Shown here in pieces: positions 22,800 to 34,893 of a stretch of 64,000 nt of DNA. The notes beneath the pieces are model-generated. The model made no database searches and was not told where the DNA came from. It saw only the letters and a program-made list of their open reading frames with translations. Each line of letters starts with the position of its first letter. Position 1 is the first letter of the stretch. Origin of the DNA: Tamarix chinensis (lineage: Eukaryota > Streptophyta > Magnoliopsida > Caryophyllales > Tamaricaceae); the NCBI GenBank assembly GCA_030549775.1, contig CM060175.1, positions 40,476,415-40,540,414 on the forward strand, read 5' to 3'. The translations under genes and the position numbers were made by a program.

Positions 22800-23262
22800 G
22801 TGCGAGAACCCCACTATTATAGCTGGTGGACAGGAAAGTATACACTCAGGGCAGAACGCCTCTGATCACTATTATTGCCGGTGGACCGGAAGATAAACAC
22901 ACAGGGCAGAATGCACCTGACCACTATTATTTGCCGGTGGACCTGTCTGGCCCCGACTCACATGGTGTTCCACTATAAGTGATTAGTATTTTTCCATAAT
23001 CTTATTCACATACATAACTGATTTTATTGAGCTCGGGACCCCCACGATTATTGTCGGTGGACCGGAATACATATAACTCATCATCCTGGGCACAACGCTC
23101 CTGGCCACTATTATAACCGGTGGACCGGGATATATAAAGAATCATCATCCAAGGCACAACGCTCTTGGCCACTATTATAACCGGTGGACCGGGATATATA
23201 AAGAATCATCACCTAGGGAACAACGCTCCTGGCCACTATTATAACCAGTGGACCGGTACTCA
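22800..23262. repeat. Hairpin tandem array of LTR B
   Basis: The inverted-repeat word CCACTATTATAACCGGTGG and variants recurs at about 22811, 22866, 22921, 23041, 23106, 23169 and 23233, so the unit is 55-65 bp. Between the words lies GGGCACAACGCTCCTGG or a close variant. The last three units are almost identical. The CCAC/GTGG arms are kept even where the loop changes. Confidence 0.9.
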
Positions 23263-23984
23263 ATATCATAATCATCTGGGCCCGGCTCATTAATATTCCA
23301 CTTTCAATTATAGTATTTTTCCTTTCTTTAATCCGCACATCAATCATATTTATTTGCCTCGAATGGGAGATCAATAACCCGGGACGCAAAGGTACACCGG
23401 TCATACCGGTGCATATCAGCTACTCAGTACCCTTCAACGACGAACCCAAGGACACAAAGGTACCCTGGTCGTACTGGTGCATAAAGATAACTCAGTACCC
23501 TACCGACAAGGACACCTAATCCATAAGTATGCATACCCCCTAACTAGGTTCGTAGAGCTAGAAAGAGTAAGATATAGGGTATGGCTGGGGCACAAAGGCA
23601 CACCAGCAAATACCAGAATAATCGTGGACTAAACCACGTCCTTAGGGTAGCGACCCTTAAGGAGTCACCATTCCCGATCTCGAGGTCTTTCACTTTAAGT
23701 AATAGTGTCTTAATTAAGGTGATCACGAAAAGCACGATAATCCAATACTTATTCACTTTCAATCGTTCTAATATCATTAATCATTTCTTATTTAGATGAT
23801 TATCCAAGATATCACAAAGAAACCATTAAGGCCATACTAATTATCAAATACTCTTACTTGACTAATCAGCATTATTTGAATCATATCATAATGTTCCACA
23901 ATCATAACAATATGTTAGGTACAAATTACTCCTTAACCCCTTACTTATATAATTGTTAAGTATTCATTCCTTACTTGATAAATT

Positions 23985-25425
23985 ACCATATTACCCTTAA
24001 GGTTGCATAATTACCAAATTACCCCTTGTCCACTTTAGATTACCAAATTGTCTCCTACATTTTTTTAGATCACCATTCACCCCTCATAATTACTAAACTT
24101 ATCATATTTCCCATTTGGTTGGTTATATTACCAATTCGCCCTTCTCCTTTGTTATAATTACAAAACTGCCCTTGAGTTGGATAAATTACTAAATTACCCT
24201 CCTACATTATCATGATTACTATTTTTCCCCTTTAGTTGGTTAAATAGTTATCACTTTACCCTTTAATCAGATAAATTACCAAATTGCCCCTTTAGTTGGT
24301 TAAATTACCAAATTGCCCTTCTCCTTTATCATAATTACTATTTTTACCCCTCTCCATTATTTTAATTGCCATTTACCCTTTTTAATTATCATAAATCCTA
24401 GAATACCCTTATTCATAATTACCAACATTAATTTACCCTTCTTCATAATCATAATTATTAATTTACACTTCTCCATATTTATAATTACTATATTACCCTT
24501 CACCTTTATTAAAATTATCATAATACCCTTTAATTGGTTAATTTACAAAATTACCCTTCTCTAGTATCGTACTTATCCAATTGCCCTTCTACAATCATAA
24601 TTTAATCACTAAATTATCTTTCGCCGTTGTCATAATTACCAAGTTACCCCTCACTCCCAAGTTTACTATAATATCCTTTTATTTACAAAATTACCCTTCT
24701 GCCGCTTACTCTCAAATTACCATACTATCCTTTTTATTTATAAAAATTACCACCATACCCTTTTACTTGTAAAATTACCATAACACTCCTTTTTCTTTAC
24801 AAATTACTATTTTACCCTTTTACATCCAAAGTTACCATTTTTATCTTTCCTTACAAGATTACCATTTTGCCCTTCCTTTCCAAAGTTACCATTTTCCCCT
24901 TCCTTTCCAAAATTACCATATTACCCCTTACTTATAAATTACCATTTCGCCATTTACTTATGAAATTACTATTTTGCCCCCTTTACTTTCAAAATTACCA
25001 TATTGCCCTTTTACTTGAAAATTTACCATAATTCCGTCCTTCATCCAAAATTACTATTTTACCCCTACTTCCAAGATTACCATTCTTACCACTTACTTAT
25101 AACATTACTATATTGCCCCTTGACTCCAAAATTACCGCTTTACCCTTTTCTTCCAAAAATTACTATAATACCCCTTTACTTATAAAATTATCATTTGGCC
25201 ATTTAATCATAAAATTACCAAATTATTCTTTTATCTCAAAAATTACCATAATACCCTTCTTTTTCACAACTTACCATTTTATCCTTTTACTTATAAGTTA
25301 TCATTTAACCCCTTTCTTTTTAAATTACCCTTTTACTTATAAAATTACCGAAATACCCTTTTCACTTGTAAAATTTCCACTCAACCCCTTTATTCACCAT
25401 TTTTATGAATTTACCATCACTACAT
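23985..25425. repeat. ATTACC-unit imperfect tandem array, about 1.4 kb
   Basis: Around 35-40 imperfect units built on AAAATTACCATATTGCCCTT, spaced mostly 30-45 bp. Short plus-strand frames through it (rich in Ile, Pro, Phe, Tyr) are repeat artefacts. It lies in LTR B between the pyrimidine-rich block and the hairpin array. Confidence 0.88.
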
Positions 25426-26039
25426 AAAATAATGATATTAGTAATTCATTCTTATCATCTAAGCCCACCAATTGTCATTATTCAACATAATACTCATTAG
25501 CAACTACATACATTAGATCACATACTTCATAAGCATAATTACTAAAATACCCTTAAACAATAATATTATTCATGCATTAGCAACATATTACATCATATAC
25601 CAACATTTAGCATTTCCATCAACAATCAAACTCCTTCCTTAATTAACATACCTACATATGGCACAAAAGTTATCATGCTTTTCCTTTTCACCCAACAATA
25701 TAAGAAACCATATATATATATCATGCTAAGCACACAAAACATGCATAAAATCATACTAAACCCCTAATGTGCTAGCATACATTTTTCCATGAATTTAAGG
25801 GAGGATTAACGGTTACCTTAATCCCGCAAAATATCAAATCTTACCAAGCATAATTAGCAACTCAACACCTAAAAATAATATCCATCATTATTATGTTAGA
25901 AATAAGAAATTAAAAGGATAAGACTTTATAAAAATTTATTTAATAATAAAACACTTAACTTAAATTACTATTATACCTTAAAGATTAGCCAAATAAATTT
26001 CAAAATTAAGGGGGAGCTCACGCTACATGAGCAGCGTGA

Positions 26040-27240
26040 GTCTTATGCAGAAATGAGAGGGGAAAAGGGCTCAAAGAGGGTGAAGGGAGAAAATAAGCAA
26101 TTTTCGGGTTGGGGTCTTTGGGCTAGAAAAGAAGGTAGTTAGGGGAGGTTCTAAGGCAAGGGAATGGTGCAGAAGTGAAGAGGGGGTGTAGGTGGAGGCT
26201 AAGGGTGGTTTCGCGGCGGAGACGGCGGCGGCAAGGCGGCGAAGTTGGTTGCCGAGAAAGGTCGGGGTGGAGGAGTTGTGAAGGAAGGAAAAGGAGAGGG
26301 AAAATGGAGGGGTTAAAGGGTTGTTTTCGGCCAAATAATGCATGGAGGTTGTAGAGGGGGTTGCAGGGTGTCGAATGGTGGGTTGGGTTGCGGAAGAGGT
26401 GGCCGGACGACGGCGGAAGCGGCGGTTGCAGGTGGCTCGGTGGTAAGGGAAAAAACTGGGAAGAAAAAGGAAGAGGTGGAGAAGGAAGGAATTGAGGGCT
26501 CGAAGGGGCTTGGGGGGGTCTCGTGGTGGTGCAGGGTGGTAGTAGGTGATGGCAGAAGGCGGCGCAGGGGTTGGGCTTGGTGGTTCAAGTGGCGGCGGGC
26601 GGTGGCATAGAGAGAAAACATAAAAAAAAAATGGGGAAGAAGGAAGGAGAGAAGGGAGATCTCGGGGGAAGGAGTAGGGCTCGAAAAATATGGGGAATGA
26701 AGGACTGGGGAGATGAAGAAAAATAAGAGGGGAAGAGAGGGGCAGGGCTGGCCGGCGATCGGTGCTGCAGGTGGCAAGGCTGGTCAGATGGTAGGGGAAA
26801 AGAGGGAAAAAGAAGGAAAGGGAGAGAGGCACGGGAGCTGTGGTCCAGGGGCCGGTTTGGCTCAAAAAAGGAAGGAAAATGACGGGGGAGGAGAGAGAGG
26901 GAGAGGGAGAAGGTGGTGGCAGTTGTAGGGCGGTGGTTGCAGCCATGCTCGACCATGGTAGAGGGCGCTAGTCGGGCGTGGGAGAAGAAGAAGGGAAGAA
27001 GGGGCTAGCGGGCGGCTGGACCGGCGCAGGAAAGGAGAGAGTCGGTCGGTCCAAGAAAAAAAAAGAAGGAGGTCGGGCTAGGCGTGCTGGGCGGTGAGCG
27101 AGGGAGAGAGGGAAGGAAGCGGGCCGAAGGCCCACTGCGCAAGGGAGGGTTGGCCTGGCCGGGCGACCCAAGCCAGGAAGAAGGGAATAAAAAGAGAAAT
27201 AAGGGAAAGGAGAAAGAAAAGAAAAGGTAGGAAAAAGGAA
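26040..27240 (-). other. Pyrimidine-rich sense block of LTR B with 291-codon frame
   Basis: The plus strand is purine-rich and markedly more GC-rich than its surroundings. In LTR sense (minus) a 291-codon frame runs from 26,946 to 26,071 and is dominated by Pro, Ser, Leu, Phe and Thr. Overlapping frames of 154 and 123 codons in other phases show the same bias, which argues that base composition, not selection on a protein, keeps them open. LTR J has a 256-codon frame of similar composition at the same relative place (56,151-56,921). A leader, promoter or untranslated function is more likely than a protein. Confidence 0.6.
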
Positions 27241-27583
27241 AGTGGGGAAAATTGAAAAATTGAAAATAATTAAGTTTATAAAATAATAGGATGTAATATT
27301 TTTGATAATAAGTTTATTTAATAATTTAACTTAATATAATTAAATATATGGCTTAAAAAGGGGTAATTATAGTAAAACAATAATTTGGAAATTTATTTAA
27401 GTAAAATAATATGATAAATAGCAAAATATTTACTTTTAATTTATTAAATACTCTTATCCAAATTTACATACTCTAAAATTCATAAAATAATTAAAATAAA
27501 TAATTTTAAAAGCAAATATTATTTCAAATAAAAGTTATTTATTAAAATATAGGTTTTCAAAATTTTTGGGGTATTACAGAAAC

Positions 27584-28284
27584 CTTTCTACATAATTGAA
27601 TAAAATGTATGGGCAAATACGACCTTCATCATATGTCTTTCCTTACATCTCCTATAGGATACCCTATACCCTACAGTCCTTACAACACTACTTTCTCATG
27701 CACAAAATCTACCACCACTTGTTATCCTCCTAGTATATTAATCCTAAGGATAACATCAAATTCCCATAGGTTTATCTCAACCAAGTCCATTAGGAAGTCT
27801 GCATAGCTTATTTCTAAGGTCATGTCTGAGTAGAGCCTAATGCAAGTCTATTCCCAAAAGGTAACGCCATAGAAATAGACACACTAGTATATGGAGATAA
27901 AATAGCCCTAGAAACAAAAGTATTGGATATAGACGATCAGGAAGCACTTGAATCAGATAACACATGGGCTAATTATGAAAGGATGGTGAACATACCAGTG
28001 ACCAAATCTAGTGGTCGATCAACCTATACTTGATTGATAACATTCAAGTACTTTTTTAATTGATGAAATTCAGATGCTTGCCAGATTTTCCTCCTTAGTA
28101 TATTGTATAATACCCTCCAACACCTTATATTTATCCTCCTCCACCTTGTGGAAATAAGGAAAGCTCTTGTGGTCTCCCCTTAGCCTCCCTTGGCTGTACA
28201 CCAGCTACAACAAATGTCTTTAGCTATTACTACTACTATTGTGGCTTTAGCTAGTAGGTCGGCTATTGGTAGGTATGCGCCTAG
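27584..28284 (-). pseudogene. Aspartic protease region of element M
   Basis: Minus-strand frames give DLVTGMFTIL (about 28,010), then HVLSDSSAS (about 27,941-27,965), where the catalytic D-S/T-G is expected and reads D-S-S, then SISNTFVS, and later EINLWEFDVILRINIL (about 27,727-27,780), equivalent to the usual LWDFDVILGMDWL. The protease matures the Gag-Pol polyprotein. The frame shifts once between the two motifs and stops are frequent. The segment is bounded by solo LTRs B and C. Confidence 0.82.
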
Positions 28285-31031
28285 TGTAACACCCCCATTT
28301 TTAGAACTTAATTTTTTTTTAAAGAATTAATTGTGAAAAAAAAATACAAGATGTGATCACTACACTTAACACAAGTCTAATTTCCTTTGCCATTATTATA
28401 ATAAGTACTAAGGCTAAAAATGTTACTCCACTTAAATTAATAACACAATTAGAATAAGTAGATTATAGAGAATATCTAGATCAAAAGATTTGGGATAAAG
28501 CATCAGATATTCCTAACACTTAACACGAAATACTAGCCTTTGACTGATGTCACAACATAACGTACAAAGGCCACCCCTTATTAAATAACCAAGGGATCAT
28601 GAAACATAACCCATCAATAATACGGTACTAAGTAACTCATTATACAATACTAATATGACAAGCCTTTATGGAACACATAAAAGGCTTCAAAGTAAGACAT
28701 GGTATAAAATATTAAAATATACATACAATGATCAAAATACAATAATCAAATTAGATAAATAATATCAACAAATTCACGTACTACTCATACCATTCCATTT
28801 AGAACATAATGAAACTTACCTACCAAGAATCCAAGGGATGTCCTTTGAAGTAATGATTAGAACTAATCTCAATCCAATAACCATAATATTCACACCATAC
28901 ATATCATATATCAATATTAATACTAATGAGTTCCATAATACCATAAGTAGGGATCAAAGGCGACTACCGCAAATATGTAGGTCAAAAGGCTACTATTGAA
29001 TCAATCTAACAATAATTTCAAGCTAAAAAAAATAATCATTTTCATTTTTATTTACTCAAGGGGAGTTCATATCAACCTAGATATACTAAGGTACTCATGT
29101 TATACTAGAGCACAAAGGCAACATAATATCATACAGACTATCAACCCTTTGGAAACTAAGGTATCCTAGTCACATAGGTACATGAAGGTAGAATAGCAAC
29201 CTACTAACAAGGATACTTCATCCATATGTATGCCTAGTGAGCCACACCAAGGGAGACCATGAAAAAACCATAGCGAATCATACTCAAAAGCATTCCTATA
29301 GGGTAGCGAACTCTAAAGATCCACTATTTTTTATCTCAAAATATTTCACTTTAAATATTAATATTTTATTAAGATGACTACGTGACCACATAATATACAA
29401 ATAGATCAAATTTCCATTCTAGGTTTTTCTCATTTTCAATTAATCAAGACAATCATAATCAAATCCAATACATAGCATGATAAGATACCAAGGGCGTACT
29501 AGGTTTAGTTATTCATATTTAGGCTTAATGATCCAAAAGTGACCAAACTAACTTTGATACCATAATTACCATATCATCATCAATTTTGAATACTAATCTC
29601 ATTTTATTCAATTATTTTTCATAGAAAGGAAAAAACACAATAATTTAAATTATTTAACAAGCAATCAAATAACCAAACATACCAAATGAACAATTTACCC
29701 TTATATATGATATAACACATAGAGCCCTAATATGTGTCTTTAATTAATTCAAAATCATATATTCCCTTGTGAAAAATAAATAATACATATCAGGCATACT
29801 TATCAAAATAAATATCATGATATACTTAAAAATACGAAAAGCCCCAAATGTACAAAATATCAATAATTATGCTAAAATTATGCCTAAGCATGCTTAACCT
29901 TTCATTTTAGGCATACATGACATATATAATTTATTTTTGGAATTGAACCCATTTTCACATAGTTGTGTAGGCATAATACTTTATAGAAATCAACATGCTC
30001 TATTTTACCAATTTTTATGCTAACATTTTTTGGTAAATAATTATAATGTAAAGAACATGCCGAATACATTTATACATCAAAACACTAATGTGTCATCATG
30101 TGATGCTTAATGTTTTATTGAAGTATAACCATTACTTATTTTATAAGGTAAATCACAAATTATAATCAACTTAATTAAATTTACCAGGATCTATAAATCA
30201 ACCTCTTTTAACTAAATAGTATAATCATTAACCATATTAATATCTAACCCATATACTATAATTTTTTTATTATTAAAATGTTTATCATAGAAAAATTGCT
30301 AAAATACCCTCAAATTGTAAGGGGAAGAAAAAATTGGCAACCTCACACTGCATGGGTTTTAGTGTTAGCTACAAAAGGTGGTAGTCTATGGCGGTGTTGT
30401 GACATGGAGGAGATGGAAAGTTATATGGGCTCAAGCTTAGTGGCATCAGTGGTGGTGATGGTTTCTATCCCAAATGGATAGGGTTGGAAAGGAGGAGATG
30501 GACTACGATGATAAGGTGATGGTGGATGGTGGTGGTGATAACTGTTGTGGTGCTAAGATTAGAAGCAACATGACAAGGAGGATGGAGTTAGAAACTATGG
30601 CATGAGGGAAGTTGGTAGGGTGGTGGTGCTGGTGAGATGGGTATGTGGGAATGAGATAATGGCTAGGTTAATGATGTTATGAAGGAACAGGGCTACACCA
30701 GTAATGATCATGATTGAGGATGGGTAGTTTACACTACATGGGAGAGGGGTAATGTGAGGTTGCAACTCACCTATGAAGGGGAAAAGGTGGAGGCTAATGC
30801 CACATAAGCAAGTTTAACGGATGATGATAAGTAATGGTGAATGGTCGAGGGTGCCAGTTGTTAGGTATGGGGCATCAATGAAGAGAATATAAGGAAAGGG
30901 AAGATTGAAATGGAGAATAACTCGGTAGGAAAAGGAGAAGTAAATGGAATGGTTTAGGGTGGTTTTTGAGGAAAACTGAATAAAAAATGGAGAGGGAGTA
31001 GAAGATTGTGTTTGAACAAAATAAAGAGAAG

Positions 31032-31083
<52 letters not shown>

Positions 31084-31705
31084 AAATGGTTGAGGGAAAT
31101 GGTTTGAGCCTAAAGGAGAGGTGAGGGTGTAGGCTAAGAGGGGCATGCTTGGACTGGGAAGGGGTGTGGTCGGGTGGCGTAGGGGAAGGATGGTACAATG
31201 GTAGATGTAGGATGGTTTGATGGTGTAGGGAAAGGATAGTGTTGGGGTATGGAAAGGAGGTGCTTAAGTTGAGAAAGGAAAAGAAAAATGGAGGTATCAG
31301 GTAAATTAAGAGAGGCTTGCATGGATAGAAGGGGAAATATTGGGCATGGATGTGCTTAGATAAGGTAAAAGGAGAATAATAAGAAAAGGGAGAAAAAAGG
31401 AAAAAGAAAAATACATTTAGGGTTATAATAATAACTTCATCTAAATTTAGGTTTAAGAAATTATGGTAAAATTAATTTATCTAGGGTTAGGATACTCGAT
31501 CAAGAAAAATAAACCAACGATAAATTTGCTAGTTTATGATGGATTTAACAAAAAAATAATTGGGATAATTTATTTTAATATTTTATCGAGGATATAGATC
31601 AAGGATTAATAAAAAAAATAACCAATCCAAGGTTTAAGAGTTAGGTTTCGAATTAAAAGCTAAATACCCAAATATAAAGGTTACGAAGAATTTGAGAGTT
31701 ATAGG
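28285..31705 (-). mobile_element. Solo LTR C between gag and protease of M
   Basis: The left terminus TGTAACACCCCCATTTTT starts at 28,285. Sequence on both sides belongs to M (protease to the left, gag zinc-knuckle remnant to the right), so the inserted block is about 3.4 kb. The right limit is uncertain: either after GAATTTGAGAGTTATA (31,703) or after GGTGGGGTACCA (about 31,716). Neither is followed by the left flank CCTAG, so a small deletion or many changes must be assumed. The pyrimidine-rich sense block corresponds to 30,800-31,400 and contains a GT microsatellite. No pol is present inside. Confidence 0.75.
31034..31081. repeat. (GT)n microsatellite in LTR C
   Basis: About 23 GT units. 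Minus-strand frames through it read Thr-His repeats, which are artefacts. Confidence 0.95.
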
Positions 31706-32250
31706 TGGGGTACCAGTAATCTTTACTACTAGAACATACCTTGTTACCACTATCACTCATAGGATTGGTGGCTTAACTAAAAGCAAGCTTGACAATAAAT
31801 AGATAGATGTCAGTGGCCTTGTCTTAGATGATCTCAACCACAAAAATGGCAAACAACAAATCTTAGTTGTCTCAAATGATTGATATTACCACCTAGGTTG
31901 AAAAATTAAAGATCTACCTCCTCAAAAATAAATATGACCTTTGGAACCCTATGTCTCGAACTTCCTCTTACCTAAAATGAAATCCTGCTCTGGCACAATT
32001 ATAGTGACAGCACATGCTTGCTCATAAAATATGGTTAACTCCAAGAAAGCCACATCACCTATTTGATGCGGGTGTATACCTATTTATGCAAATAAACATA
32101 CTTCTTGAATATTTTTGGAATGGTTCTTAGCAATCTTGAAGGTGATTTGAAGTCCTACAACACTTTCTTAAATATTAAGCCATAAATTAAGAGTTTACCC
32201 AATATAATGTTGTAAACACGATCTCAAATGTCATGTAAGGAGTTGGACTA
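31706..32250 (-). pseudogene. Gag C-terminal part of element M with zinc-knuckle trace
   Basis: Around 31,790-31,853 the minus strand reads C-H-F-C-G-x-D-H-L-R-x-G-H followed by a Cys, a worn CCHC-type zinc knuckle as found at the end of gypsy Gag, where it binds genomic RNA. The rest is too decayed to align by eye. The plus-strand element N interrupts Gag on the right side. Confidence 0.5.
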
Positions 32251-32804
32251 TGTTAAGATGAAAAACTAGGGTTTGGACGTGGAAAGTCAACCATGAAACA
32301 TGGAGACCAAGTCAACTAGGATTTGATAACTATTAGCTATAGTTTCCAAGTTAGTTAATATTTGGTTTTTAACTTATTCCCCTTATCCCAATGTGTATTA
32401 TAAGGCTGATGGGATGGTTATTTTCATAGGTGTATTCATATATATATGTCATTCATTTGATATTTGTATAGTGTGCAATATTGAGTAAGGAATTAAAGCC
32501 TATTTGTGAGCAATCAAATCTTTCAATTACTTTGTGAATTTATGAGTGCTCTTAAGAGGATTATTTGTGTGTTCTTCTCTATATTTTATTCAAAGAGTTT
32601 TTTCTATATGCTATCTTTGATGATCCTTATAGGGATATCTATGCGAGGTTCCTAGAAGTTATATTCCAGCATATGCACATACATCTCCTTCCATTTCATT
32701 AAAAAAATTCACCATTATTTTCATCTTCATTTAGTCCCTTTAAGTGGATATTTGATAGTGACGATGATGATCATGTTTTTTAGTGTTTAAGTAGAGGATC
32801 CACA
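32251..32804 (+). mobile_element. 5' LTR of element N
   Basis: It begins TGTTAAGATG and ends GAGGATCCACA, followed after a few bases by TGGTATCAAT, the sequence complementary to the 3' end of initiator tRNA-Met. About 554 bp. Confidence 0.65.
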
Positions 32805-33196
32805 TCATTTTGGTATCAATACCTTTTGGTTAGCTCATTTTATAGATTTTTCTTTTGTTTTTTTCTACACAAAACCTACACCATTTTTCTCTTCATTTTA
32901 TCTTCTTATTTTTTCTTAAATTCTACCAAGAAACCATTCATTGGCTTGTATTAATCTTTCTAGTAAATTTCTAATTAATAAATTCATCAAGATCTTGATT
33001 TCTTTTTCCTTTCTTTCTAATTCAGAAATACATCAAGATTGTATGATCTTGTGCATTAGTCTATCTTCAATCTATTCTCTGTATATTCCACCAAGATCTT
33101 GATAAATCTCATCAAGGTTCATTCTTTCGTCAATTTCCTCCCATTATTCTCTATTCGGACCATGTTTCCTTGAGTATACTCCATTTGATTTTCATG

Positions 33197-33885
33197 ATGC
33201 CTAGTGAAGAGTTTATGAAGTCCCTTGAGTTCCAATGTCTTGAGATAAAGATGGAGAATAGGTTGGAGGCTCAAAGTGGTAAAGTTGAAGCAATGGTATG
33301 GTGTATCATACAAACAAAAGGAGGTTGAATGAATGATAAAATTGAGCACATTGAATATGATACAAGTACTTCAAGTGGTAGCACAAGTCAAAGAGAAAAT
33401 AGGTAAAAGCATGATGAAGAAAGGGGATTCATGATTGATTTTTCATAATTTTTTAGAGAGATTGATGCCAAGGGTTTCATTGAGTGGTTACAAATAATGG
33501 AGGATAATTTTAAATTCGAGGAGTTTGTGATGCTATGATATGTAATCTTTCCATTCTCAAATTCAAAAAAAAATTTAAGAACTTTGTTTGATAATCTCAG
33601 AACATCAAGTGAAAGAGAAGATAAACCAAATATCAAGTCTTGGGAAAAATTACAGAAACATATGAATAGAATTTGAGCAAGATAAATTCTAAAAATAAAA
33701 AAAAGTTTTCCTTGAGGCAAGGGAATTTGAGTGTCGAGGAGTACACAAGAAAATTTGAAAAACTTTCCTTAATTTTTGATATTCAAGAAAAAAAAATCAA
33801 ACTTGTGCAATGTTCCTTGGTGGCTTGAATTTCATAATTCATGATAAAGTAGAAGTTTATTTTTATGATAATGACATGATAAAAC
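33197..33885 (+). pseudogene. Gag of element N
   Basis: The ATG at 33,197 opens MMPSEEFMKSLEFQCLEIK. Further on come EIDAKGFIEWLQIMEDNFKF and, after stops and shifts, WEKLQKHMNRI, then RQGNLSVEEYTRKFEKLSL and FDIQE. This is the Retrotrans_gag fold of chromovirus Gag, where the Q-G-x-x-S-V-E-E-Y-x-x-x-F segment is the best-kept part. Gag forms the virus-like particle. At least four stops or frameshifts are present. Confidence 0.82.
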
Positions 33886-34070
33886 TATCTATGTGAGGTT
33901 TCTAGAAGTTATATTTAGCATATACACATCTATCTCCTTGCATTTCATTCATAAAACTCACCATTATTTTCATCTTCATTTGAATCCTTTTGAGTAGCTA
34001 TATGAGAATGGATTATGATGATCATGTTTGTGGGTGTATGAGTAGAAGATAACATCACCATCATCATTTG
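33870..34070 (+). mobile_element. Partial 3' LTR of element N
   Basis: Direct repeat of about 200 bp of the end of the 5' LTR (compare 32,620-32,804), with roughly 80 percent identity by eye. It ends near GTAGAAGATAACA. Confidence 0.65.
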
Positions 34071-34079
34071 GATGCTGAA

Positions 34080-34877
34080 ATAGAGCCCCTACTCAAGGTG
34101 GTAAACAATTTTCAACTCGATAGCCATTATACCCAGAGTGAGCATGAACAACTCTATGAATTGAGCATGGTATTCACAAAATAACATACTCCCTTAGGTC
34201 GGCTAAATTAATGCCTTTTGTGTATTCCTATTAACCCTCTTGGAATAAAAATTTGTGTACGGTTTTCCATCTAGAATTCCTACTTGGACATTGGCAATCC
34301 TCCCTATGTTCGACCGCCTACCCATCAAGCATATGTAGCTCTTCAAAGGAAGAAGGTTTTTTATGCTCACCTTTCGAAATGGTGGAAAATTGGCTACCTA
34401 AAATTCTAATCCAAACCTTAGATCCATCCCTCCATATAACTACATCCTTCTTATAAGCATAGATCTACGTGTAATGGCCAGTGACCCTCTAAATCTAGTC
34501 ATCTCTAATACCCTCCTAAAGGTAATGCGGAGGTGTTTTTGGCTGTTGAGGCTAAGATGGTAGTGGTAAACTCCTAAAAAACTCAATGAAGGCCTCAAAA
34601 TTCTCCTCTGAATTTCCTACATGGCCTTTAAGTGCTATGGAGAGGTTGCTACAAGATAGAAAACTTGTTAGGATAAGACATTACTAGTTTACTAGCACAT
34701 AATCCATATAAGAACATTCAAAGGCTACCTAGGCTTCCCATTCCTAATCCCTCATAAGTTAATATAGGTTTTTAAAGAATCAAAATTTTCAAATTATGAA
34801 ATAGATTGATCAAATCATATAAAAGATTGTTTGAGAACTGATTTTGTTTAAAAATAAAACACGATAATTAAAATCTA
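34080..34877 (-). pseudogene. Gag N-terminal part of element M
   Basis: The minus strand downstream of the primer-binding site contains short open pieces. The clearest is EYHAQFIELFMLTLG (about 34,095-34,170), matching the segment of Tekay-type Gag that normally follows a Q-G-x-M-T-V motif. No initiation codon could be chosen with confidence. Confidence 0.5.
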
Positions 34878-34893
34878 AACTCTGATACCCACT
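34878..34893 (-). promoter_or_regulatory. Primer-binding site of element M
   Basis: The minus strand reads AGTGGGTATCAGAGTTT directly after the LTR end. It matches TGGTATCAGAG, complementary to the 3' end of initiator tRNA-Met, with one extra G. It fixes M as minus-strand and 34,894-37,870 as its 5' LTR. Confidence 0.75.

Larger units (their letters stand above)
22173..27578 (-). mobile_element. Solo LTR B, 5.4 kb, duplication GAAAC
   Basis: TGTAACACCCCC begins at 22,173 and GGGGTATTACA ends at 27,578. GAAAC lies on both sides (22,168-22,172 and 27,579-27,583). The flanks are consecutive parts of the protease-RT region of M. The 5,406 bp contain no gag or pol. In LTR sense (minus strand) the order is TGTAATACCCC, an AT-rich block (27,570-27,250), a pyrimidine-rich block with a 291-codon low-complexity frame (27,240-26,040), an AT-rich block, a 1.4-kb array of ATTACC units (25,425-23,985), a hairpin array (23,262-22,800), and the GTGTTACA end. 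5.4 kb is very long for an LTR. It is the most complete copy of the family and useful as a reference for the others. Confidence 0.9.
32251..34070 (+). mobile_element. Element N: internally deleted plus-strand Ty3-gypsy
   Basis: A 5' LTR (32,251-32,804), a primer-binding site with TTTGGTATCAAT at 32,808-32,820, a gag relic, and then a second copy of the LTR end (about 33,870-34,070). The two LTR ends share TTCCTAGAAGTTATAT-like, CACCATTATTTTCATCTTCA and GATGATCATGTTT words. Protease, RT and integrase are absent, so recombination or deletion removed from late gag to inside the 3' LTR. It lies in the gag of element M in the opposite orientation. No target duplication was found because the 3' end is damaged. 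Confidence 0.75.

Noticed and set aside
24313..25427. Series of Ile/Pro/Phe/Tyr-rich frames
   Set aside because: All arise from the ATTACC tandem array.
26338..26610. Plus-strand Gly/Arg-rich frame of 90 codons in LTR B
   Set aside because: Product of purine-rich, GC-richer DNA opposite the pyrimidine-rich LTR block; no motif, and it is antisense to the LTR.
30814..31198. Thr-His repeat frames
   Set aside because: Encoded by a (GT)n microsatellite in two phases; not a protein.
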